Positions 34,657 through 42,987 of a stretch of DNA of 57,208 nucleotides are shown here, piece by piece (position 1 is the first letter of the stretch; every line of letters starts with the position of its first letter). This stretch comes from Clostridiales bacterium (GTDB taxonomy: Bacteria > Bacillota > Clostridia > Lachnospirales > Lachnospiraceae): assembly GCA_012520655.1 (NCBI GenBank), contig JAAYNW010000007.1:1-57208 (forward strand). Direction: 5' to 3'. The position numbers and the translations under genes were made by a program. The notes below the pieces were generated by a model, which saw only the letters and a program-made list of their open reading frames with translations, did not search any database and was not told where the DNA came from.

Positions 34657-35991
34657 ATGGGAAAGAGAAAGAAGCCGATTGTGGCGGTAGTCGGAAGGCC
34701 TAATGTAGGGAAATCCACACTGTTTAACGCATTGGCAGGAGAAATGATTTCAATTGTAAAAGATACGCCGGGAATTACCCGCGACAGGATATATGCTGAT
34801 ATTTCGTGGTTGGATATGTCGTTTACGCTAATCGATACAGGAGGAATTGAACCGGACAGCAAAGATATTATTTTGTCTCAGATGAGGGAACAGGCAGAAA
34901 TTGCCATCGATACCGCAGATGTAATTATCTTTATGGTAGATGTAAAGCAAGGACTTGTGGATGCGGACGCAAAGGTTGCGGATATGCTGAGAAAGTCCCG
35001 CAAGCCGATTATACTCGTAGTAAACAAAGTGGACAATATAAATAAATACATGGCGGACGTATATGAATTCTATAATCTGGGAATCGGCGATCCTCATCCG
35101 ATTTCTGCGGCTAACCGTACCGGAATCGGGGATATGCTGGATGTAGTGACGTCCTATTTCGACAAAACTGTTTCTGAGGATGAAGAGGATGAACGCATCA
35201 AGGTAGCTATCGTAGGAAAACCTAATGTAGGAAAGTCCTCCATTATTAACAGACTGGTAGGAGAAAACAGGGTAATCGTATCGGATATCGCAGGGACTAC
35301 AAGAGATGCCATAGATACAGATATAAAATATAACGATAAAGAATACGTTTTTATCGATACGGCAGGACTTCGCAGAAAGAATAAAATAAAGGAAGAACTG
35401 GAACGGTATATGATAGTCCGTACAGTCAGCGCTGTGGAGCGGGCCGATATCGCGGTGCTCGTTATCGATGCCGTGGAGGGCATAACGGAGCAGGATGCTA
35501 AGATCGCGGGTATTGCCCATGAAAGAGGAAAAGCGATTATCGTCGCAGTGAATAAGTGGGATGCTATAGAAAAAGACAATAAGACAGTTAATAAATTTAC
35601 AAATAAGGTAAGAGAGGTTTTATCCTTTATGCCTTATGCGGAAATTATTTTTATATCTGCTGTAACGGGACAGAGACTTCTGAAATTATATGAAATGATT
35701 GATATTGTTAGTGAGAATCATTCGATGCGCGTGGCGACCGGGGTGCTGAACGAGATAATGGCGGAAGCTGTAGCATTGCAGCAGCCTCCGACGGATAAAG
35801 GAAAGCGTCTGCGTCTGTATTATATAACGCAGGTGACAGTAAAGCCTCCTACCTTTGTAATTTTTGTAAATGATAAAGAACTGATGCATTTTTCATATAC
35901 ACGTTATATTGAGAACAAAATAAGGGAGGCTTTTGGATTCAAGGGCACGCCGTTAAAATTTATTATCAGAGAAAGAAAGGAAAATAAGTAA
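34657..35991 (+). CDS. der: Ribosome biogenesis GTPase Der (EngA)
   Basis: Double GTPase essential for 50S assembly. The 444 residues include a first G domain with GRPNVGKSTLF, DTGGIEP and NKVD, a second G domain with GKPNVGKSSIINRL (near 188), DTAGLRRK and NKWD, and a C-terminal KH-like domain ending KGTPLKFIIRERKENK. It is tightly coupled to the upstream DUF512 gene and to plsY, whose GTG start lies one base beyond the stop. Confidence 0.97.
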   Translation: MGKRKKPIVAVVGRPNVGKSTLFNALAGEMISIVKDTPGITRDRIYADISWLDMSFTLIDTGGIEPDSKDIILSQMREQAEIAIDTADVIIFMVDVKQGLVDADAKVADMLRKSRKPIILVVNKVDNINKYMADVYEFYNLGIGDPHPISAANRTGIGDMLDVVTSYFDKTVSEDEEDERIKVAIVGKPNVGKSSIINRLVGENRVIVSDIAGTTRDAIDTDIKYNDKEYVFIDTAGLRRKNKIKEELERYMIVRTVSAVERADIAVLVIDAVEGITEQDAKIAGIAHERGKAIIVAVNKWDAIEKDNKTVNKFTNKVREVLSFMPYAEIIFISAVTGQRLLKLYEMIDIVSENHSMRVATGVLNEIMAEAVALQQPPTDKGKRLRLYYITQVTVKPPTFVIFVNDKELMHFSYTRYIENKIREAFGFKGTPLKFIIRERKENK

Positions 35992-35992
35992 A

Positions 35993-36643
35993 GTGGAACG
36001 TATAATATGCTTAGCAATCGGATATTTGTTCGGACTGTTTCAGACAGCCTATATTTACGGTAAAATGCATGGAATCGATATAAGACAGCATGGCAGCGGA
36101 AATGCGGGAACGACCAATGCATTGAGAGTGCTGGGCACAAAGGCAGGATTAATCGTCTTTGCGGGAGATGTGCTGAAATGCATTTTTGCGGTGGTAATCT
36201 GTACGCTGTTATTTGGGAAATCTCAGTCTGATATAGTATATTTGCTTAAGATATATACTGCCGCGGGAGCGATACTTGGACATAACTTTCCTTTTTATTT
36301 AAATTTTAAAGGAGGAAAAGGAATTGCGGCAACGGCAGGATTGATTTTATCCTTCCACCCATCTTTTATACCGGTAGGTGTACTAATGTTTTTTGGCGCT
36401 TTCCTGATTACTCATTATGTTTCGCTCGGCTCATTGCTCGTGTATGCTGCATTTATTATTCAGATTATAGTATCTGGGCAATTGGGGTTGTTCCGAGGGA
36501 TGACGCAGTCCGAACTGCTTGAAATGTATTCGATTGCCTTGTTTTTGACCGTAATGGCTTACTGTAAGCACTGGGGAAATATAAAGCGCCTTGTAAAAGG
36601 GGAGGAAAGAAAAACATACCTTTTTAAAAAAGCGCAATCATAA
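35993..36643 (+). CDS. plsY: Glycerol-3-phosphate acyltransferase PlsY
   Basis: Membrane enzyme that transfers the acyl group from acyl-phosphate (made by PlsX, encoded at 1854) to glycerol 3-phosphate. The 216 residues have about five spans and the motifs QHGSGNAGTTNALRVLG, FNFKGGKGIAATAG (in part) and ITHYVSLGSLL. The start is GTG at 35993. The der-plsY-gpsA order is common in Clostridia; GpsA supplies the glycerol 3-phosphate. Confidence 0.95.
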   Translation: MERIICLAIGYLFGLFQTAYIYGKMHGIDIRQHGSGNAGTTNALRVLGTKAGLIVFAGDVLKCIFAVVICTLLFGKSQSDIVYLLKIYTAAGAILGHNFPFYLNFKGGKGIAATAGLILSFHPSFIPVGVLMFFGAFLITHYVSLGSLLVYAAFIIQIIVSGQLGLFRGMTQSELLEMYSIALFLTVMAYCKHWGNIKRLVKGEERKTYLFKKAQS

Positions 36644-36691
36644 TAGCTACATGTTAATAATTGTTACCAATAATATTTCGGAGGAAAAATA

Positions 36692-37705
36692 ATGGCAGAT
36701 ATAAGTATAATCGGTGCCGGAAGCTGGGGAACGGCATTAGCGGTGCTGTTACACAAAAATGGACACAAAGTTACCATGTGGTCTATCGTGGAACAAGAAA
36801 TCGAGATGTTAAAAAAGGAACATGAGCATAAAGACAAGCTTCCGGGAGTGATATTGCCGGAAGATATGATTTTTACTACGGATTTGGAATATGCGGTAAA
36901 AGAAAAGGATGTTCTCGTTCTCGCAGTGCCTTCGCCTTATACAAGGAGTACTTCCCATATGATGAAGAAGTATGTGGAAGAAGGCCAGATTATTGTCGAT
37001 GTGGCAAAGGGAATCGAGGAAAGCACGCTTATGACCTTGTCTCAGATTATAGAAGAAGAGATTCCGCAGGCGACAGTCGCCGTGTTGTCCGGTCCTTCAC
37101 ATGCAGAGGAGGTAGGGAAGGGAATTCCTACGACCATCGTAGTAGGGGCGCATAAAAAAGAAACAGCGGAGTATTTGCAGAATTTGTTTATGAATGAGGT
37201 GTTCCGCGTTTATATAAGCCCTGACGTGCTCGGCATTGAACTCGGCGCCGCCCTGAAAAACGTTGTTGCCCTTGCCGCCGGTATTGCAGATGGTCTCGGT
37301 TACGGAGATAATACGAAAGCCGCTCTTATTACGAGAGGCATTACGGAAATCTCCAGATTAGGTATGGCGATGGGAGGACGCTTTGAAACCTTCAGCGGCT
37401 TAACGGGAATCGGCGATCTTATCGTTACCTGTGCATCCATGCATTCCAGAAACCGCAGGGCAGGTATCCTCATCGGTAAGGGATATACGATGGAGGAAGC
37501 GATGAAGGAAGTGAAAATGGTAGTTGAAGGCGTCTATTCCGCCAAGGCGGCTATGGCACTTGCAAAAAAATATAATGTCCAGCTGCCCATTATAGAGCAG
37601 GTAAATCAGGTTCTGTTTGAAGGCAAGCCGGCGGATATAGCAGTAAAAGAGCTGATGATTAGGGATAAGAAATTGGAAAGTGCTTTTTCGGAAGGATGGG
37701 AATAG
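36692..37705 (+). CDS. gpsA: Glycerol-3-phosphate dehydrogenase [NAD(P)+]
   Basis: Reduces dihydroxyacetone phosphate to glycerol 3-phosphate, the substrate of PlsY. The 337 residues start with the dinucleotide loop GAGSWGTALAVLLHKNGH. VLSGPSHAEEVGKG, the catalytic Lys region ELGAALKNVVALAAG and FSGLTGIGDLIVTC follow. TCGGAGGAAAAATA precedes the ATG. It ends 3 bases before the MoxR gene. Confidence 0.96.
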   Translation: MADISIIGAGSWGTALAVLLHKNGHKVTMWSIVEQEIEMLKKEHEHKDKLPGVILPEDMIFTTDLEYAVKEKDVLVLAVPSPYTRSTSHMMKKYVEEGQIIVDVAKGIEESTLMTLSQIIEEEIPQATVAVLSGPSHAEEVGKGIPTTIVVGAHKKETAEYLQNLFMNEVFRVYISPDVLGIELGAALKNVVALAAGIADGLGYGDNTKAALITRGITEISRLGMAMGGRFETFSGLTGIGDLIVTCASMHSRNRRAGILIGKGYTMEEAMKEVKMVVEGVYSAKAAMALAKKYNVQLPIIEQVNQVLFEGKPADIAVKELMIRDKKLESAFSEGWE

Positions 37706-37708
37706 AAA

Positions 37709-38530
37709 ATGAACGAACAGAATAAAGGCTTTTCCGGTACGTCGGAATATGTAGCTTCCGAGCAATTGATGGCGAGTGTAAATGTTGCGGTAGCATTGCA
37801 GAAGCCGCTGCTCATCAAGGGAGAGCCGGGAACAGGGAAAACTATGCTGGCAGAGGCGGTAGCAAAGTCTCTTGGAAAAAAATTAATTATTTGGAATATA
37901 AAGTCTACGACAAAGGCACAAGAGGGTTTATATGTGTACGATACGATTCAGCGGCTTTATGACGGACAGTTCGGAGAAAAGGGAGTAGATGATATCGCCC
38001 GCTATATCAAACTCGGCAAGCTTGGAGAAGCTTTTGAAAGCGATGAACAGGCAGTTCTCTTAATCGATGAAATTGACAAGGCGGATTTGGAATTTCCTAA
38101 TGATTTGCTTTGGGAACTGGATCAGATGGAATTCTATATTCACGAGACGAAGAGAACCGTCAAGGCGAAACAAAGGCCGATAGTGATTATCACTTCCAAT
38201 GCGGAGAAAGAGCTTCCGGATGCTTTTTTAAGAAGGTGTATTTTCCATTATATAGACTTTCCGGACGAGGAATTGATGGAGGAAATTGTGAGGACTCATT
38301 TCCCGAATATAGAAGAGAACTTGCTGCAAAATGCGATGGATGTATTTTACTGGATTCGCTCCATAAAGGATGTTCGCAAAAAACCGAGCACTTCAGAGCT
38401 GATCGATTGGATAAATGCGCTCCGAATAGGTGGCATTCCGTTAGACGACTTGAGAAGCAGTCTGCCGTTTATCGGAGTTATGGTAAAAAAAGACGAGGAC
38501 CTGCAAACAGTAAGGGAAAGAGCAATCTAG
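37709..38530 (+). CDS. MoxR family AAA+ ATPase
   Basis: A 273-residue ATPase with Walker A KGEPGTGKTMLAEAVAK (near 33), Walker B VLLIDEIDKAD, sensor 1 VIITSNAEKELPDAFLRR, and a C-terminal lid. MoxR-type proteins act as chaperones that insert metals or remodel a partner, usually with a VWA protein encoded next door, as here. The target is unknown. It probably belongs to the gpsA transcript (3-base gap), followed after 29 bases by the VWA gene. Confidence 0.9.
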   Translation: MNEQNKGFSGTSEYVASEQLMASVNVAVALQKPLLIKGEPGTGKTMLAEAVAKSLGKKLIIWNIKSTTKAQEGLYVYDTIQRLYDGQFGEKGVDDIARYIKLGKLGEAFESDEQAVLLIDEIDKADLEFPNDLLWELDQMEFYIHETKRTVKAKQRPIVIITSNAEKELPDAFLRRCIFHYIDFPDEELMEEIVRTHFPNIEENLLQNAMDVFYWIRSIKDVRKKPSTSELIDWINALRIGGIPLDDLRSSLPFIGVMVKKDEDLQTVRERAI

Positions 38531-38559
38531 TCTAAGAAAGAGCCTTATGGGAGATTAAT

Positions 38560-39762
38560 ATGTTTGGCATATTTTTTAATACATTAAAAGCCAAAGGGTT
38601 AGAAGTTACCTTAAGTGAATGGCTGACATTACAGGAGGCACTGGATAAGGGTTTATGCAACAGCAGTCTTACGCAGTTCTATTATATCGCCAGAATGATT
38701 CTTGTAAAAAGTGAAACAGAATATGATAAATTCGATCTGGCCTTTGAAGAGTGCTTTAAAGGAATTATGTCGGATAATGAAATAACAGCCAATATGTTAA
38801 GGTGGCTGGATAAACCGGAGATGAGTGAGCTTTTTCATGAAGAAGAGAGACATTGGATGAATCAGGGAGAAGACTTGCAGTTCGATAAGGACGATGTGGA
38901 AGAGAAATTTAAACAGCGCTTGAAGGATCAGGACAGCGAACACAACGGGGGAAGTTACTGGATTGGTACGATGGGCAAGACTTCCTTCGGAAATACGGGA
39001 GGAAATGTAGGGGGAATCCGCGTAGGAGGCACGACCGGATATCAATCGGCCTTTCAAGTGATTGGCGCAAGAAAATACAGAGATTTCCGCGACGATAAAA
39101 TTATCGAAAACAGACAGTTTCAGATGGCGCTTAGAAAACTTCGGCAGTTTTCGACCAAATTGGACATCCCAAAGACTGAACTGGATATCGATGCAACAAT
39201 CGATAAAACATGCAATAACGGCGGCTGCCTTCAGATTGTTATGGATAAGCCGAGAAAGAATGCGGTAAAGCTTTTGCTCTTGATGGATTCGGGAGGGACC
39301 ATGATTCCCTATACCAACTTGCTGAGTGAATTGTTTCAATCGGTGCATAAATCAAATCATTATAAAGATGTAAAGACATATTATTTTCACAACTGCATCT
39401 ACAGTAAGTTATATAAGACGCCGGAATGCGAAAATGGTGACTGGATAGATACGGAGTGGATGTTTCGGAATCTGGATAGCGACTATAAAGTAATTATTGT
39501 AGGAGATGCCGCGATGGCACCGGAGGAATTGTACTCTACGACAGGGAATTACAGAGGGCCTAACGGAGGGCTTTCCGGGATGGACTGGCTGCTGCTTATG
39601 AAAAAGAATTATAAAAAGATAGTCTGGATGAATCCGAAGATGGCACGCGGAGATGCTCCGTGGAGGGAAGCGGAAACCGCAATAAAAAAGATTTTTCCTA
39701 TGTATAAATTGACTGTAGAGGGCCTCAATCAGGCAATGATGCGCCTAATGGTAAATAAATGA
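38560..39762 (+). CDS. VWA-domain (CoxE-like) partner of the MoxR ATPase
   Basis: A 400-residue protein. A helical N-terminal half with an acidic stretch is followed by a Gly-rich loop (SFGNTGGNVGGIRVGG) and a C-terminal von Willebrand A domain (about 235-400). The metal site is atypical: residues 243-247 read DSGGT rather than DxSxS, keeping Asp and one hydroxyl. YYFHNCIYSKLY and VIIVGDAAMAPEELY follow. It pairs with the MoxR ATPase upstream. There is no signal peptide or membrane span, so the pair acts in the cytoplasm. The substrate is unknown. Confidence 0.83.
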   Translation: MFGIFFNTLKAKGLEVTLSEWLTLQEALDKGLCNSSLTQFYYIARMILVKSETEYDKFDLAFEECFKGIMSDNEITANMLRWLDKPEMSELFHEEERHWMNQGEDLQFDKDDVEEKFKQRLKDQDSEHNGGSYWIGTMGKTSFGNTGGNVGGIRVGGTTGYQSAFQVIGARKYRDFRDDKIIENRQFQMALRKLRQFSTKLDIPKTELDIDATIDKTCNNGGCLQIVMDKPRKNAVKLLLLMDSGGTMIPYTNLLSELFQSVHKSNHYKDVKTYYFHNCIYSKLYKTPECENGDWIDTEWMFRNLDSDYKVIIVGDAAMAPEELYSTTGNYRGPNGGLSGMDWLLLMKKNYKKIVWMNPKMARGDAPWREAETAIKKIFPMYKLTVEGLNQAMMRLMVNK

Positions 39763-39799
39763 CGAGAAATGAAAAAAGCCTGCTTTGAGGAGGATTAAA

Positions 39800-41197
39800 A
39801 TGTTAGACGTAATAAAATGGCTAAATACCAACATTGTATGGGGGATTCCTATGCTCATATTAATGTTGGGAACAGGAATTTTTCTGGCCGTTCGTACAAA
39901 AGGAGTGATTTTTATGCGCTTTGGAACGGTCATGGCAAATACTTTAAAAACTATCTTCAAGAAAAAAGAAACAGAAGAACACGGAACTATTACACCGTTT
40001 CAAGCCGTATGTACCGCACTTGCGGCAACGGTAGGAACCGGAAATATCGTAGGTATTGCTATTGCTATCAGCGTGGGTGGTCCCGGAGCTATTTTTTGGA
40101 TGTGGATTTGCGCCGTTTTGGGTATGGTTACGAAATTCTGTGAGACTACCTTAGCGGTGGCTTACCGTGAGAAAAACGAAAAAGGGCATTATGTTGGAGG
40201 CCCTATGTATTATATAAGTAAAGCGCTGGGGTGGAAGAAAACCGCGGTTGTTTTTTGCTTATTTGCCGTTTTGGCATCCTTTGGCGTCGGAAATATGGTA
40301 CAGGCCAATGCGGTGTCCGGCAGTCTGGATAATATGTTCCACATTCCTACGTATGTTACCGGTATAGTACTGGCTATGCTGGTGGGAATGGTTATTATCG
40401 GCGGAATCAGGAGAATCTCGTCGGTTGCGGAATTTTTGGTGCCGTTTATGGCAGGAATGTATATTATAGCCGCAGCTATTGTTCTAATTGTAAATGCAAC
40501 TAAAATACCGGCCGCTTTGGCAATGATTGTGACGGATGCGTTTACTGGAACATCAGTGATAGGAGGCTTTGCAGGAACTACCATGCTGTATGCCGCACGT
40601 ATCGGTGTTGCCAGGGGCGTTTTTACAAACGAAGCGGGTCTGGGAAGTGCACCTATCGCACATGCCAGTGCCGATACAGATCATCCGGCTCGTCAAGGAT
40701 GCTGGGGTGCTTTTGAAGTGTTTTTCGATACTATTGTGATGTGTACGGTAACAGCGCTAGTCGTTATTACAAGCGGTTTGTGGCATGAAGAAGGCCTGAA
40801 CGGAAATGCAATTTCTCTTGCGGCTTTTCAAAATGCTATTCCGGGAGGAGGACACATCGTGTCCATCGGTATTGCGCTGTTCGCTTTTGCTACTATTATT
40901 GCATGGTATTATTATGCTGAAAAAGCGCTGGAATATATCGCAGGCTTCAAGGCTGTTCGTTTTTATAGAATTTTTTTTGTGATTTTTGTTTTTGTCGGCT
41001 GCGTGGTAGAGATAGATATCGTATGGGAGCTGGCTGATTTGTTCAATGGATTAATGGCGATTCCCAACTTGATTGCCTTAATTGCATTGAGTACGCCCAT
41101 CGTTAAGCTGACACAAGACTTTTTTAATGATCCAAAAACCATTCGACCTAGAAATACATCCTTTGATTCATTACTTTATTCTAAGGATAAAAAATAA
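39800..41197 (+). CDS. AGCS family sodium:alanine/glycine symporter
   Basis: A 465-residue integral membrane transporter with about eleven spans that takes up Ala or Gly with Na+. Family motifs include TPFQAVCTALAATVGTGNIVG, GGPGAIFWMWICAVLGMVTK, EKGHYVGGPMYYI and FTNEAGLGSAPIAHA. GAGGAGGATTAAA precedes the ATG at 39800; a TTG at 39785 lies within that site. It is independent of the VWA gene as far as the sequence shows, and no terminator is obvious before the tyrS promoter. Confidence 0.93.
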   Translation: MLDVIKWLNTNIVWGIPMLILMLGTGIFLAVRTKGVIFMRFGTVMANTLKTIFKKKETEEHGTITPFQAVCTALAATVGTGNIVGIAIAISVGGPGAIFWMWICAVLGMVTKFCETTLAVAYREKNEKGHYVGGPMYYISKALGWKKTAVVFCLFAVLASFGVGNMVQANAVSGSLDNMFHIPTYVTGIVLAMLVGMVIIGGIRRISSVAEFLVPFMAGMYIIAAAIVLIVNATKIPAALAMIVTDAFTGTSVIGGFAGTTMLYAARIGVARGVFTNEAGLGSAPIAHASADTDHPARQGCWGAFEVFFDTIVMCTVTALVVITSGLWHEEGLNGNAISLAAFQNAIPGGGHIVSIGIALFAFATIIAWYYYAEKALEYIAGFKAVRFYRIFFVIFVFVGCVVEIDIVWELADLFNGLMAIPNLIALIALSTPIVKLTQDFFNDPKTIRPRNTSFDSLLYSKDKK

Positions 41198-41218
41198 TGG
41201 TCAGTAGGAAATTAAAAG

Positions 41219-41247
41219 TTGACAATTAAACGCTTTTAAGATACAAT
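41219..41247 (+). promoter_or_regulatory. Sigma-A promoter for the tyrS T-box leader
   Basis: TTGACA at 41219-41224, a 17-base spacer and TACAAT at 41242-41247; predicted start near 41254. Confidence 0.87.
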
Positions 41248-41253
41248 GCAGGT

Positions 41254-41550
41254 AATTTAAGAAATAAAGGCTGTGAACAGAACAAGTAGTAAGCGAGGAT
41301 AACTTACAGAAAGTAACCGGTTGATGAGAGGTGCAAGGGAAATTGCTTATGAATACATCTGGGAGCTGCATGGCAGAAGGAAATATAAAAGAGTTTCTTG
41401 TAGGCCACGACGTGTTTCCCCGCGTTATGGAGGAGGAGTATCGTTAATATATTTAACCGTACTTACGAAGGCGGACAACGCGAGTTGTTCGTAAAATTAG
41501 GTGGTACCACGAGTTTAATCTCGTCCTATAGTAATAGGACGAGATTTTTT
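41254..41550 (+). promoter_or_regulatory. T-box riboswitch for tyrS (UAC specifier)
   Basis: A leader of about 300 bases between promoter and terminator. The conserved T-box block AGGTGGTACCACG (41500-41512) contains the bulge TGGT at 41502-41505; its variable base U pairs with the A discriminator of tRNA-Tyr. The stem I side loop has GAATACATC, placing a TAC tyrosine codon at 41354-41356 as specifier. Uncharged tRNA-Tyr would stabilise the antiterminator and permit tyrS expression. This fills most of the gene-free stretch 41198-41696. Confidence 0.93.
41517..41550 (+). terminator. T-box regulated terminator
   Basis: AATCTCGTCCTA (41517-41528) pairs exactly with TAGGACGAGATT (41535-41546) and runs into a T-tract ending at 41550. 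Its upstream arm follows the T-box antiterminator sequence. Confidence 0.92.
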
Positions 41551-41565
41551 GCGTACATAAGCAGA

Positions 41566-41624
41566 GTCAGATGTATAATTTATCGCGCCATGCTTGCATG
41601 AGCGTGATAAATTATACATCTGAC
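41566..41624. repeat. Long perfect inverted repeat between the T-box terminator and tyrS
   Basis: GTCAGATGTATAATTTATC (41566-41584) is the exact reverse complement of 41606-41624. The interior can extend the hairpin (CGC/GCG and CATG/CATG around a short loop). There is no T-tract, so it is not a second terminator. It would be carried in the 5' UTR of full-length tyrS mRNA. Confidence 0.85.
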
Positions 41625-41635
41625 GAGCAACGCGA

Positions 41636-41658
41636 GCTCGGAAGCGAAGCTTTCGAGC
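41636..41658. repeat. Second, GC-richer hairpin before tyrS
   Basis: GCTCGGAAGC (41636-41645) pairs with GCTTTCGAGC (41649-41658) with one G-T pair and a three-base GAA loop. It is separated by 11 bases from the longer inverted repeat. Confidence 0.75.
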
Positions 41659-41696
41659 CTGCTTATAAGCATATCAAGACGAAAGGAGAAATTACA

Positions 41697-42923
41697 ATGA
41701 CTATTTTTGATGAACTTAAAGCGAGAGGACTTCTTGCACAGCTCACGGATGAAGAAGAAATTAAGGAATTAATCAACAACGGAAAAGCAACTTTTTATAT
41801 CGGTTTCGATCCTACTGCCGACAGTCTTCATGTAGGACACTTTATGGCTCTTTGTTTAATGAAGAGATTGCAGATGGCAGGCAATAAGCCGATTGCACTC
41901 ATCGGAGGAGGAACCGGAATGATAGGAGATCCTTCCGGAAGAAGTGATATGCGCACGATGATGACGCCGGAAATTATTCAGCATAACTGCGATTGCTTCA
42001 AGGAACAGATGAGCAAGTTTATCGATTTTTCCGAAGGTAAAGCTCTTATGGTGAATAACGCCGATTGGCTTATGAAACTCAACTATATCGAGTTGTTACG
42101 CGAAGTGGGAGCTCATTTCAGCGTAAATCGCATGCTTACCGCAGAGTGTTACAAGCAACGTATGGAGAAAGGGCTTAGTTTTCTCGAATTTAATTACATG
42201 ATCATGCAGAGCTATGACTTCTACGTATTATACAATAAATACGGCTGTAACATGCAGTTTGGCGGAGATGATCAGTGGAGCAATATGCTGGGGGGAACCG
42301 AACTTATCAGGCGTAAACTCGGCAAGGACGCATATGCAATGACAATTACCCTGCTTCTTAATTCAGAGGGTAAGAAAATGGGTAAGACGCAGAAAGGAGC
42401 TGTATGGCTCGATCCGAATAAAACGACGCCGTATGAATTCTTCCAGTACTGGAGAAATGTTGCCGATGCGGATGTTCTGAAATGTATCCGTATGCTTACG
42501 TTCCTTCCGCTGGAGCAAATCGATGAGATGGATAAGTGGGAAGGCAGCGACCTGAATAAGGCAAAGGAAATCCTTGCCTTTGAACTGACGCAGATGGTGC
42601 ATGGAGAGGAAGAAGCGAATAAAGCGATGGAGAGCTCAAAAGCCTTGTTTTCAAGCGGAAATGCTGCAGATATGCCTACGGCCGAACTGAAAGACGTGGA
42701 TTTTATAGATAACAAGATAGACATCCTGTCCATGTTGGTAGCATCCGGCCTGGTAGCATCTCGGTCCGAAGGACGCCGTGCGGTAGAGCAGGGAGGAGTG
42801 ACGCTGAACGGAGAGAAGGTTACGGATATAAAAGCCTCTTTTGAAAGAGACCAGCTTGCGGGAGATGGAGTTATTTTAAAACGCGGCAAAAAGAACTTTA
42901 AAAAGGTTATTTATAAAAATTAA
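41697..42923 (+). CDS. tyrS: Tyrosyl-tRNA synthetase
   Basis: Charges tRNA-Tyr. The 408 residues include the HIGH-like motif HVGHFM in [18 protein letters not shown], the tyrosine pocket region [20 protein letters not shown], the KMSKS-like KMGKTQKG and a C-terminal S4 RNA-binding domain ([21 protein letters not shown] in part). The open frame reaches up to 41571 through the hairpins, but GAAAGGAGAAATTACA places the start at 41697. It is regulated by the T-box upstream and ends in a hairpin that overlaps the spoIVA promoter. Confidence 0.97.
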   Translation: MTIFDELKARGLLAQLTDEEEIKELINNGKATFYIGFDPTADSLHVGHFMALCLMKRLQMAGNKPIALIGGGTGMIGDPSGRSDMRTMMTPEIIQHNCDCFKEQMSKFIDFSEGKALMVNNADWLMKLNYIELLREVGAHFSVNRMLTAECYKQRMEKGLSFLEFNYMIMQSYDFYVLYNKYGCNMQFGGDDQWSNMLGGTELIRRKLGKDAYAMTITLLLNSEGKKMGKTQKGAVWLDPNKTTPYEFFQYWRNVADADVLKCIRMLTFLPLEQIDEMDKWEGSDLNKAKEILAFELTQMVHGEEEANKAMESSKALFSSGNAADMPTAELKDVDFIDNKIDILSMLVASGLVASRSEGRRAVEQGGVTLNGEKVTDIKASFERDQLAGDGVILKRGKKNFKKVIYKN

Positions 42924-42927
42924 TTTA

Positions 42928-42956
42928 GAATAATGTTTTTTCCCCTTGCATATATT
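42928..42956 (+). promoter_or_regulatory. Sigma-E-like mother-cell promoter for spoIVA
   Basis: GAATAAT at 42928-42934, a 14-base spacer and CATATATT at 42949-42956, close to the sigma-E pattern (KMATATT, 14-15 bases, CATACAnT). The start would fall near 42963. spoIVA is a known member of the sigma-E regulon in Bacillus. Confidence 0.62.
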
Positions 42957-42987
42957 GTAACAGCAAATATGGAAGGGGAACTTTTTT
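42942..42987 (+). terminator. tyrS terminator hairpin overlapping the spoIVA promoter and RBS
   Basis: CCCCTTGCATAT (42942-42953) pairs with ATATGGAAGGGG (42967-42978) with one mismatch; six T residues (42982-42987) follow after AAC and directly precede the spoIVA ATG. The AAGGGG of the 3' arm is also the spoIVA ribosome binding site. Confidence 0.7.

Noticed and set aside
34828-35520. 230-codon minus-strand open frame within der
   Set aside because: Antisense to both GTPase domains of der, with no promoter or site and a composition typical of a shadow frame.
38110-38535. Second + strand frame of 141 codons inside the MoxR gene
   Set aside because: It overlaps the MoxR frame completely; only the MoxR frame has Walker motifs.
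41571-41696. N-terminal 42-residue extension of TyrS
   Set aside because: The extra codons come from the hairpins, and GAAAGGAG before 41697 gives the normal start.
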